A stretch of 64,000 bases of DNA from Cloeon dipterum (Eukaryota > Arthropoda > Insecta > Ephemeroptera > Baetidae), in contig NC_088790.1 in assembly GCF_949628265.1 (NCBI RefSeq), positions 4,468,545 to 4,532,544 on the forward strand, in the 5' to 3' direction. Below are positions 50,401 to 61,400 of this stretch, piece after piece; the first letter of the stretch is position 1, and each line of letters opens with the position of its first letter. A program made the translations under genes and the position numbers. The notes under the pieces are model-generated. The model did no database searches. It had not been told where the DNA came from and worked only from the letters and a program-made list of their open reading frames with translations.

Positions 50401-52758
50401 TTTAACGAGATGCCTTTTTTATTATTAAAATTAAATAAATTAGCTTTTTTCTTATATGTACAAATGCGTTGTTCACGATTAAAATGAGGAAATTCTTAAA
50501 CAAAATCCTTAAAATCCTCCTTTTCCTTGCAGCAATACAGCTTTGAAAAGGAAAACCCCCTACTCGACAATGAGAACCCTCTGGACGAGGGTAAGAGGAG
50601 GCTCGCCGAAGGGGATTTGCCAAGTGCCGTTTTGCTCTTTGAGGCAGCAGTGCAGAAAGACGAAAACTGCGCTGAAGCCTGGCAGCTCTTGGGAACAACG
50701 CAAGCTGAAAACGAGCAGGTAACGGATTATCTGATATGTGGCTTCACTTCTGGCTGCTAACAACTGCTCTGGACTTTTGCAGGACCCCATGGCTATCCCT
50801 GCATTGAAAAAGTGCCTTCAATTAGATCCAGGAAATTTGTCCGCGCTGATGGCTTTGGCTGTTTGCTACACAAACGAGAGTTATCAAAATCAAGCTTGTC
50901 ACGCCCTCAAGGTAAAATTTAACCCAAATTTTATTCACTCACTAATTAATAATTCAATTCCAGGATTGGTTAAAGGGTAATCCTAAATACAGTGACTTGG
51001 TTCCTCCTCACACGGAAGAGCATCCCCAAAAGTATGAATATATTACCTCACTAATGACCAAGTAATTTTGAACGGAATTCCACCATTGAGCAATTCTATA
51101 TCATACTGTCTAACAGCGATGTCCACCAAGAAGTGCATGACCTTTTCCTGGCAGCTGCGAACAGAAATCCCATTTCTGACATTGATCCAGACGTTCAGTG
51201 TGGTCTTGGAGTGCTCTTCAACTTGTCTAATGAATACGACAAGGCTGTGGATTGTTTTCGAGCAGCTCTGGAAGCTCGGCCAGAGGTGATTACTCTTTTA
51301 AATTAATTTTTAGTTAATTAATCACGCCATTCACAAAAATTTCCGTCTTATTTTCAAACACAATTTTACCCCCAAACAGTTGATAATATTTATTTATTTG
51401 TATAAACTTTTTAAGAAATTTTGCTGGCAAGATTACCTTCTTTCAAAATAGATATATATGGCTTAACTGTTTTTTTTTAATACAGAAACTGTTGAGATAT
51501 TCTGATGTTAAATTAATAATTTAAAATTTAATTCTTAAATTTTTAAAAATCAAGGTGGAGTTCTTTTTAACACTTGAATTATTTTATTTAATTATTTCCC
51601 TAATTTTTTCCAATATAGTAAGCTTAAAATCGGTTCTAACGGACTTGGTCGAAATTATTTAAAAAAAAAACCGGAATTTTTGGGATACTGGAGTTAAGTG
51701 GTTTTTCAGTAACCTACCTATCTATCAATAATTAATCTTGTCGGGGGTTATCTTTATAGCATAAACCATCGTGATTGAACAAAATTTGTTTTTTAAATTA
51801 ATTTTTATTTTAAATTTTACAAATAATTTTGTTCAGTCCGTAATTCGAAGGCTATATATTATGCTAGATAGAATCAATTTGTTCGGTGATTCATATACAT
51901 CACAAGAGTGTATATATGTAAAAAGACCGCGGAGTTTCCACGCTATAAATTTTTTGAGCTTGAAAGCTGTTTAAACAATTTACATCAGAGTACGCAATTT
52001 ATCAACCTGAAATATTAACTTAAAAAATAAACATCGGTCAAAATCAAAATAAACATCAGTTATAAATAATCTGGAGCGTTTTTTCTTGCGGTTTTCAGGC
52101 TACACACGTAGAACCTAGTGATTTTTAATTGGAGAAATTTTATATTGCGCCAGTTGTAAATTTTTATATATCTCAAAAACAACAGTAGTAAAAAATGTGG
52201 TTGTTTCTGGAAATAAATTGGTTTGCCTCATTTTTCCATGGAGCATTCTCTCACATTTTGATTTGAATTCCAGGACTCGAGAATGTGGAACCGTCTTGGC
52301 GCAACTCTGGCAAATGGTAATCGGTCAGAGGAAGCAGTTGACGCGTACCACAGAGCCCTGGAACTGACGCCTGGCTTCATCAGAGCTCGCTATAACGTCG
52401 GAATAACCTGTGTCAACCTAAACGCTTACAAGTATGAGTTTGATGCGCTTTCTGTTATGGATTAATTTAACCATAATGCTGTAGGGAAGCTGCTGAGCAC
52501 TTCATTTCTGCGCTCAACATTCAAGCTTCTGGCAAGGGAGTGCAAGGGAAGAGCTCGTGGAGGTCAATGTCTGAGAGCATTTGGTCCTCGTTAAGGCTAG
52601 TGGTTGGATTAATGGAGAGGAAAGACCTGTTTACTTTGGTGGATAACAGGTAATTCATTATTTTGCCTGCATTTGACTAATATTAAATTTATATCTCTGA
52701 TTTCAGGGACTTGGCGAAACTAAACGAGGTGTTCAAAATGAACGAAGAACTGAATTAG
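47451..52758 (+). CDS. PEX5: Peroxisomal targeting signal 1 receptor PEX5
   Basis: Exons: 47451-47609, 48815-49036, 49203-49330, 49387-49501, 49555-49827, 50533-50718, 50783-50911, 50964-51031, 51117-51285, 52274-52431, 52485-52649, 52707-52758; 607 residues. PEX5 binds cargo with a C-terminal SKL-type signal in the cytosol and carries it into peroxisomes. The N-terminus [13 protein letters not shown] keeps the conserved Cys11 used for export by monoubiquitination. The disordered half carries WxxxF/Y docking motifs for PEX14/PEX13: WAEQF (115), WTLEY (158), WVKEF (243) and WFEEF (287). The C-terminal half (about 300-600) forms the TPR repeats, for example [30 protein letters not shown] and [19 protein letters not shown], and ends ALNIQ...[17 protein letters not shown] 5' exon appears to start at 47375. 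The long introns hold a family A repeat. Confidence 0.97.
49900..50025 (+). repeat. Dispersed repeat family A, copy in a PEX5 intron
   Basis: Contains the core tctccttattgtaaaatcac followed by gatttatttctcc, then gaaagtgcgcaagaaaaac. The core is identical to the consensus over about 24 bases. Confidence 0.65.
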
Positions 52759-54362
52759 GTTAAGAAGTGTCTAAAACTAATGTAACAAGATGGTGTAAAT
52801 GAGTATAGTCTTAGCACTTAATCATACTATTCCATTAGATTTTAGTCATTTTTTATTCAAGTGGTTTGCTGTTGCGCGAGACACTGATTTGAAACAATTT
52901 GAAACTGACTAGAAAACTGCTTGTCAGTGGCTCAAGCTGCGGTGAACGGGTCCATTTTGGTTGCCATGCAATCGGATATTTATATTAGTCATTTGAATCC
53001 TATGGAATCTAACATTGAAACGATACTACCATTAACAAAGCACTAAAATCATTATTTGTCATTTTTGAATGTAAGTCATCTTTCAGTGACTAAATTTGTT
53101 ATTTAATTTCTTGTATACAGGGTAAATTTCTGTTCCAGTATTTTTTAAATCGATTCAAAGGGATTTTAAATGTTTTTTGTGAGGTAAGACTGCTAGCATT
53201 AATTGAATGTCTTTTATATACTTTGGGTTTAAATCGTGGTGTGGTAACTTTAAATGGGCATTGTTTTTTATTGCGAAAAATGGTGTGAGTTCTGTGAGCG
53301 AGCGAGTTTCGTTTTTTTTTCAATTTTATCATTAATGCGTTTGTTGTTGTAATGTAAAATGGAAATTTCATAAATCCAAAAACATTAGTCTGTTGCAGGA
53401 GTAAATTGTTCACTGTAATTACTGTCATTAATATACACAAGTATATCTATCAATGTTAATTTTTTACCTTTGCCGCGACGACCTGGATATAAAAATATTT
53501 GGCCTCTATTTATAAGATTTGGAAATAATGCAAATTGACAGGCGCCCACTTTATACAAAAATGAAAGGTCGTCGCTAAACATTGTAATTGAAACAAACAA
53601 CCAAAGACTTCATTAACAACAAAAGAGAATTTGATTTGTCATGTGACAATTTTTTTTAATCTATGTCATCATCTGCCTGTCGATGCATCAATTTGGAAAA
53701 TACAAAATTCAAAATTAATTGCTATTGTGTTTGATTTGTACTTTCTCCATGTCCCCCTTATTTAAAAAAACCACTGAAAATAAATGGAGAAGGCGTGGCT
53801 TGTGTCGCAAACCGCGTAAAAATCGTAATTCTTAAGCTTCTACTGAGAATTCACGAAAATTTTAAATCAGGGGCCTCGTTTCTTCGGTAAATCGTACAAT
53901 TTGGCTATGAATTCACAGATATTCTACTTTTAACAGAGGTTTAAAAAGATGAAGTATCGATTTTAAAAAAAATTAAGTTAATAGAACTCTTAGTTCAAGG
54001 TCATTTAAAAATCACAAATATATTTTTAAAATCCCTGGCTCGTGAATTATTATTTTTAAATCCTTCTATATTTTGGTTCATGCACAATAATATCAGCAAA
54101 ATGCGCAAAATTGCGATGGAAGCAATGAGCTAATCTTGATAAATGCGGGTTTTGCCTGGCAGTAAATTATTCAGTCACGGAAGCTGGATATTAAATCCAG
54201 CATAAGAATTTAATTTAAGTGGAATATTCTGCTCTTTATCAAACCAGTTTAACAGGAGTTAGTTGCGAGTTGCGATTATGCGAATGTGTGAATTTCTCGA
54301 ATTTCTACATTTCTCTATGTAGTTCTGAACTTTGCCGCCGCTCAGCGAAGATATGTGCGTGA

Positions 54363-54543
54363 TGACGTCACTTCCAGTGCGCTGCCATCGACTGATCGGC
54401 GAATGGGCGAATCATCCGGTTGAACTTGGAACTTGGAAGAAGTGGAAGGAAAGTCGCTGACCGACCGACGAGACACTCCTGCGAGTGTGCGAGAGGATAA
54501 TTCCGCAGAAACGGACTACGAGATTTCGCAGCTATCTTGACGA
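54363..54543 (+). promoter_or_regulatory. Candidate distal promoter and non-coding exon
   Basis: A perfect CRE TGACGTCA at 54363-54370 runs directly into an ETS-like acttcc. About 170 bases of GC-rich sequence follow and end in cttgacga with a strong GTGAGT donor at 54544. No coding frame passes through. It may be an alternative first exon of ATP-citrate lyase downstream, or the start of an unseen transcript. Confidence 0.35.
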
Positions 54544-56699
54544 GTGAGTATGCGAGTGATTTGCGGCAAATTCTCTTTGTCTTTCAGTCACATCGAGCCG
54601 CGAGCCGGTGTGGCTGGCGAAATTTTGTCTCAACGCCTCGTTTATTGTCATCCGTGACGACTAGGCAAATGTTAATGCATGCAAATCAATTCGGGTGTTC
54701 GCATAACGCGGTCACAGAGAGAAACGCGTATGAATGATGACATTATTTGGGTGGGAAATTACTTTTGCAGCGCTCTTATAATGTGTTATTTGCTTTTATG
54801 CTAAATAATTATTTTTTTAAAAAAAAATTGATAGGATTTTTTTCTGGAGTGTTTACATTCATACACTTGACAGATGATAAGCTTTTTTATCCTGATAATA
54901 TTTAATTGTGCGTTTTGTCAGCCGCACGAGTTTCTCCGTTTGGTCAGTGCCGGCTATTTTGGAGAAAAATGAAAATTGACATCCTTTCCGAACAATTTTC
55001 GCCTGCAGCCTCTCCAGAGCTCAGTCGGTTAGAAACTTTTCATGCAGGATGAGCACCACTTTCCCCTCGACCAAAAATAGCGGTGTGCGTGCAGCGAAAA
55101 AAATCCACAGGATTTAAAATCCTTAAATAGCCAGACAAATTAAAAAAGCACGCCTTATAAATCCGTCGGCTTACAATTTAATTTTGCTGTGAGATAATGA
55201 CTATTATTTTTTTAGTTTGATATTATGTTTTTATAAATTGGATCAATTAAAATTTTTCAAACTAACCCAATGAATTTATAAATAGACGGACTTTGTTGGT
55301 TTCAGCTAAGACATGTTTCTATTAAAAAATCAACTCTTCCGGAGAAATCGTTTCAATAGGGAGAGCTATTTAAAGGCTTTAAATGTCTAGTTCTCGGTCA
55401 AGGTCGCCGATCATTAAAGTGGGACAAACCTTCACGCAGGCTCAAAGCGAGCCAGGTTAACTCACAGAGATACAGATGATCACACTACCACACCGTTTTT
55501 TCTTGTCCCCATTGATTCATCTAACTGCAAATAAAAAAGGGGGGATACAGAGAGAGTGACAGAAGCGAGATTTTTTAATTTCTTGTGCCTGTAACATTTT
55601 AACCTGAAAATTTTACACGAATTTAAAAGGGTAAAATATTTTTTCTCATCTTCCAATCGTTATTATGACGATCTCTAAGCACGAAAATTGAATTTTGAAC
55701 CATTCAAATCTCCCTTTAAACCGTCTAAATCGGTGGAAAGTCTGAGGACTAGTGCATTGTTATGTTTCACGCCGGGATTTTTTCTCTCGATTTTATTTAC
55801 TAGGCCGAATTTTTCTTATCAGTTTTTCACACATGTGAATGTCTTTCATTGCTATTTTAAGACATGTTTTTTCAGTTAATTTTATTTAATTTTTCGGTGA
55901 AAAATAATAATTTCGATTGCATGCAAGGAAGCCAAATAAACGTTAAAGAAAAATTGCGTTGAACTCATTTAAAAGTAGGAAATAATCACACCTGGTGTTG
56001 TTTTTACTATGATTTGCAGTTTGGGAGAACCAAATAATCAATTTTAGTAAAAATAAATACTTTTGATAAAGTCGTCGCTCCTCTGCTTGTGTATTAAGTA
56101 TTTACGATGAAGTTGTAAGTAGTGCAACTCGCCCAGTTTACCACTTTTTTATCTTATCAAAAAGTAAAAAGTGCAGCCTCTGCATTTCACGATTTCACGT
56201 TCCGAGGAAATGAACGTGATTCGCACGAAGTGTAAGTGCTTCGGTCGCATGATCCTCGAATGATTATTTTATCAAATTACATAACGCATTTAGCAACATA
56301 ATCACGCTTTTCTTGGCTGAAATTTCAACTCGGCGAGGCTTCGGATGCACGCGATTAACACGCTGCTTCTTGACACTTTGACCTTATCGGCCCTAATGTT
56401 GCTCTTGTTGTTCTTAATTCGAGTTGAATGGATTTTGTGTTCGCATTAATTGCCTAAAGACTTCCGTAAATCGTAAACCACGTGTGTTAGATTGTTTTCT
56501 AAGAAAATAACTGTTGTTTTTTCTCGTCAGAAAATCTTGTAGACGTTCACTTCGAGGAACAATTCATCCGGTCGAAAAAAAATTAAAGTTTAGAAAGTGA
56601 TTCTGATTCGGAGTGAGAGGAAAAGGTGCTTGCTGGGCGTGGTACCTTTGCTTAAAGTAGATCTTAAGCCGAGCAAATGGTAAATTCAGGATCAATAAA

Positions 56700-56825
56700 A
56701 CAGATTTTGCCAAATTTATCGAAGATTTAAAGGTTTTGTCTTTGATTTTTTGCTTGGGGAAAAATTCCCTAAATCGTGAGTAAGGAGACGATTCTTGATT
56801 AGCTGATTTTCTATTAAAAATTAAG
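56700..56825 (-). repeat. Dispersed repeat family A, copy upstream of ATP-citrate lyase
   Basis: Reverse orientation. Blocks are gattttgccaaattta, tttgattttttgcttgg and ccctaaatcgtgagtaaggaga, which mirror the end and core of the family consensus. Confidence 0.6.
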
Positions 56826-57577
56826 CTCTTTCCTTATTTTTATAAGGTAAGATAAAGAATGATTTGTCTCAATTTTTCAGTACAACTCCACTTAAATATG
56901 TTGTTGATACGTACAGCTTCCTCGAATTGCTTGTCATCGTGTGCCAAAAACTATGAATAATTTGCGTGACTTGCAAAACCTTCAATTAAAATTTGATCAT
57001 CATCTCTCACATTTTAATCAGTCGTATCGCATGAAATCTTATCACTCAATCCAGGTTACAATAATAAAAGTCGTGGACGTTCTGCTCTGCACGTAAATGA
57101 ATAAGTTTTAAAGAAGTATATTTTTAATCAAAATCCTAACCGATTTTTAATTATTTAAGTTTCACCAAAATTTTGTTAATTATTTTCAAAATTTTAATTC
57201 ACGGAATAAAGAAAAGGGAAAGTTTCGGGCTCTGAAGCAGGATTAACGGCGGAAGCGAACAAGCACACGGCGGACCAATCTGTTCTTAGAACAAACATCA
57301 CGCGATGAATGGCGTGAGTGGTCACGTGACTTCAGGAGTGGATTTTAAAGTAAGAATTTGCCAGACGCGCGTAAACTGGGATTATCAGTGCAATAATATA
57401 TATAATTTCTTCACTACTACGACGCTTGAAGTTTGCGTCAAATTCTCACTGCCATTGTAATCGAGAGTCGATAATATGGAGAAATGTGTTGTTTGTTCAT
57501 CAGGGAATCCATTCAAATTGACACAAATTAATTCGACGTCGGCGAGCTTGTTTTCTTTCTGTCTTGCTTTCGCACCC

Positions 57578-57639
57578 TATAAAGTACGTCGTGCAATTTC
57601 CGCAAACCGTTCAGTGATTTTCATTCTCATTCTGTGCAA
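57578..57639 (+). promoter_or_regulatory. TATA/initiator promoter and non-coding exon 1 of ATP-citrate lyase
   Basis: TATAAA at 57578-57583 is followed by an arthropod initiator TCAGT at 57611-57615. A short leader exon, about 57613-57639, ends at a GTGAGT donor at 57640. The next good acceptor is at 58385 (tttttgtcctcag), 22 bases before the ATG. Two further perfect CREs lie just inside the presumed intron (57686-57693 and 57728-57735). A tandem tcagtcagtcagtc at about 58217-58231 could be an alternative start cluster. Confidence 0.55.
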
Positions 57640-58407
57640 GTGAGTGACCTTTCTGTAGAATCGACCGAGCGAGGGCACCCGCGTGTGACGTCAGTTGGTC
57701 ACATTCAAGCGCCGCCAGTCGATAGTTTGACGTCACATTTTCCCTGCTGGAAAAAAGGTTTTGCTGCACAAGACAACAAACAAGTCGCATATCGCATAAG
57801 GGCTCATTAGTTTTTTTGAAAATATTTCTAATATTTATTCAAATATTCACGTCAGCCCGGAAGAGTAGATTTAAATATTTTTAGAGAACTAAAGCAGGTA
57901 CCATTCCTTCTGCAGCATCTAGGTTTGAGTTGTGCGGCTTGTGCGTAGCAACTATTGCCGCTTTTTTTCTCCGCTCAAGGTAGTAAGGCCGCAAAGATGA
58001 TTTTCTCCTCTTTCTGTGTTTCATCATGACGCATATTTTTGCGGCAATCGCACAAAAAACCGATGACTGCGCGATTTCGAATTTAAATCCTGTTCGAGTT
58101 CGAAAACTGGCCTTGAATCTCAGAGTTTCCTCAAAAAGTGCATTCAAAAGACGCCGAATAAGCGCGACCGATAAGAGTTTCGTGCCCTCTGCGCGAATCG
58201 AGCCTTTATCTTCTGACAATCAGTCAGTCAGTCGGCCAAGCAGACCCCTTCCAAGAGAAAAAGCAGCGAGCCAGCCTCTAGCGTATCATTCTGGCTCGCT
58301 CTTTCTTTCTCGAGACACGGTACGAGGCAGTCGCGTCGACTCCGGCCAAACACCCAGACTACAAGCGTTTTCTTTTTGTCCTCAGGAAGGGCTGCACAGG
58401 CTGAGAG

Positions 58408-61400
58408 ATGTCGGCAAAAGCGATCCGCGAGGCGACCGGAAAGGACCTGTTAAACAGGTTCCTTTCGCCCTCTTCGGGCGCTGCACTCTGCAAATTCGCT
58501 GCTGTCGACGAGAGCACCAAATGGGAGGCACTCGTCGCCGCCAATCCCTGGCTGCAGACTGAGGTACGATTTCAGTAATATATTAGTGTTCTCTTTAATT
58601 AAAATCTGTGTGCAGAAACTGGTTGTCAAACCTGACCAGCTGATCAAACGGCGAGGAAAACTAGGCCTGATCGAAGTCAACTGCGACCTTGCCACCGCCA
58701 AGTCTTGGATCGAGCAGAGGATCGGCAAGGATATCAAGGTATGAGTTTTTTTTTCAAAGAGCGAACAACAAGGACTGTTTAAATTTACTGGCGCTCAAGA
58801 GGGAATTTATTTCTAACAGACAGTGAATTTTCTTTTTTGGAGCATTATCCATCAAAAGCTACAACCGTCTAAGAGTCTGGGGGATTTGATTTTTTGGTGA
58901 AATTTTCAGCCCTATATTATTTTTGGGTGATTTTCCAGAGTAGAATTATTTTTTCACGCATGAAAGTTAAGTTGTTATTATTTTTAGACTCGTGTTGTCC
59001 GTTTGAATTTCGTTCAGTGTAAAAATTTAGCAAAGACAATGCTGCTGCTGTTGAACATTTTGAAAATTTGAGTAATTATATTTGTTACATAGCTGACGAA
59101 ATTTCCTGTTTCATTACGTGTTATTCTAAACCCTTTCTTTTAAAATAAAAATCTTTTAGCTTCATTAAAATTTTAAATTAACTTCTTTTTCTCATTTCTT
59201 TTTTTATTATTATTTTATATTTCCTAAATATTAATAAATTAATCAAATAAGCAAGTTATTATTTATCATAATTATTTAAAATATGAAATCAACAATAAAT
59301 TGTAAAGAATTAGAAATTTCTCCTATGACAAGAAGGAGGTGTTATTTGTATCTGTATACATGTTTTAAAATTTAAAGAAACTTTGTAAGCCATTAATGAG
59401 ACAAATAGAGTTTGATCTGTATTAAATGTGATAGCCATAGATTTAACTGGAAACGGAGAAAAATTATCTTAAATTGAAATGTCATCTTTGTGAATGGCTT
59501 CAAAATTCGATTTTCTAAACAATCCCCTACGTTACATCCAATAAGACTATTTTTAACAGCGTTAATTTTACAGCCGTAACAATGTGTTTTGATATTTACA
59601 GATCGGAAAAGCCACCGGAAAGCTAAGAAGTTTCATCATTGAACCATTTTTGCCTCACAAACCGGTAAGGACAGCAGTAAAAAATCTGCAAATTGAATTT
59701 AAATCACATTATTTTAGGCCGAGGAAGCCTATGTGTGCATTTACTCGCACCGCTCAGGAGACACCATCCTTTTCCACCACGAAGGCGGCGTCGATATTGG
59801 CGATGTCGACTCGAAGGCTGTTAAACTGGAGGTGCCCGTTGGACAAATTGTGTCCACCAAAGACATCAAGAATGTCCTCCTCACAAAAATTGACGCATCA
59901 CAACAAGAGTTAGTATTTAATTGAAAAATAAATATAATATTTTTACACCAACCCGTTTGTTATCAGTTTGGTGGCCGGCTTCATCGAGAGCCTCTACCAA
60001 CAATACGTTGAGTTGTATTTTACGTATTTGGAGATAAACCCTCTGGTCATCACTGGAGGCAAAGTGTACGTCCTGGACTTAGCAGCTAAGCTCGACGCCA
60101 CAGCTGATTTCATCTGCCGCTCCAAGTGGGGTGAGATCGACTATCCCCCTCCTTTCGGACGTGATGCCTACCCCGAAGAAGCGTACATCGCTGATCTGGA
60201 TGCTAAGAGCGGAGCCTCCCTAAAAGTAGGGTTGCAAATTCTGTTTGAATTTGCTTAATTAGCTACAATAAATTCGCAGCTCACCATCTTGAACAAAAAT
60301 GGTCGCATCTGGACGATGGTTGCCGGCGGAGGAGCGTCAGTCATTTACTCAGACACCATTTGCGACCTTGGAGGCGCCTCTGAGTTGGCAAATTATGGCG
60401 AATACTCTGGCGCTCCTTCTGAGCAGCAAACATATGAATATGCCAAGACTATACTTAGCCTCATGACTCAGCAAAAGCACCCTGAAGGAAAGGTATAATA
60501 ACTGCAGTTGACAATTTAAACACGGTTTAATCACGTTTTCGCTCATCAGGTTCTGATCATCGGTGGTGGTATCGCCAACTTCACAAATGTGGCAGCCACC
60601 TTCAAGGGCATCGTCACTGCCCTGCAGGAGTTCCAAGCCAGGCTTGTAGAGCACAATGTGTCTATTTTCGTTCGACGTGCTGGGCCTAATTACCAAGAAG
60701 GTCTCAGGTACAAAGGCTATTTAAACACTGATGTTTTAGTTATTGGCGAAATTAATGAATGCCAGTTTTTATTAAATTATGATATTTTATAGGTAGGCTT
60801 AACTGTGCTCATCAATTTACTATTAAAAACTTTGGAAGCCTGGATCATAACCCTTTACCAAATTTTCCAATTTTTCCGTAACATAAAAAAACACCGATCG
60901 ATTTGTCTTTTCTAACTAAAATCAGCTGAATTGAGCAAAAACTATTTTCAAATCAATTTATGATAATTTCGTCAAGAATTAAAACTTTGAATCCCAGAGT
61001 TTCCTTTTAAGAATGCGTTGTAACGATGTATCAAATTGTTTTAAAGAATTATGAGGGACGTTGGACAGAATTTGGGCATCCCCCTCTTCGTATTTGGCCC
61101 TGAAACGCACATGACTGCGATCGTGGGTATGGCGTTGGGTAAGAGGCCAATCCCTAGAGAAACTGAGGTTGAATTCAGCACTGCCAATTTCCTTCTGCCT
61201 GGCGGTCAAGACAAGGTAGCTATTTCTTTTGTTCATTTTGTTTTATTCTGTACGTAAACAGTAGTAGAATTTTTAGTAGCTTTAATTCGTATCTTAACCT
61301 ATTCACAAAAAATAATCATTTCTCAATGTTATATCTTCCCAATTTTTCTATTCTTCACACAGTCTGAATCTGGAATGGCATCTGGAGTGAGTAACCATCA

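Larger units (their letters stand above)
52759..57577. other. Intergenic region between PEX5 and ATP-citrate lyase
   Basis: AT-rich with no supported coding exon. Its only AATAAA near the PEX5 end that I saw is at 53779-53784. A GC-rich block at 54.3-54.7 kb looks like a promoter and first exon (see that entry). A reverse family A repeat lies at about 56700-56825. Confidence 0.5.

Noticed and set aside
58026-58562. 178-codon + strand frame overlapping the ATP-citrate lyase start
   Set aside because: Out of frame with the clear [13 protein letters not shown] start at 58408; it covers leader and promoter DNA.
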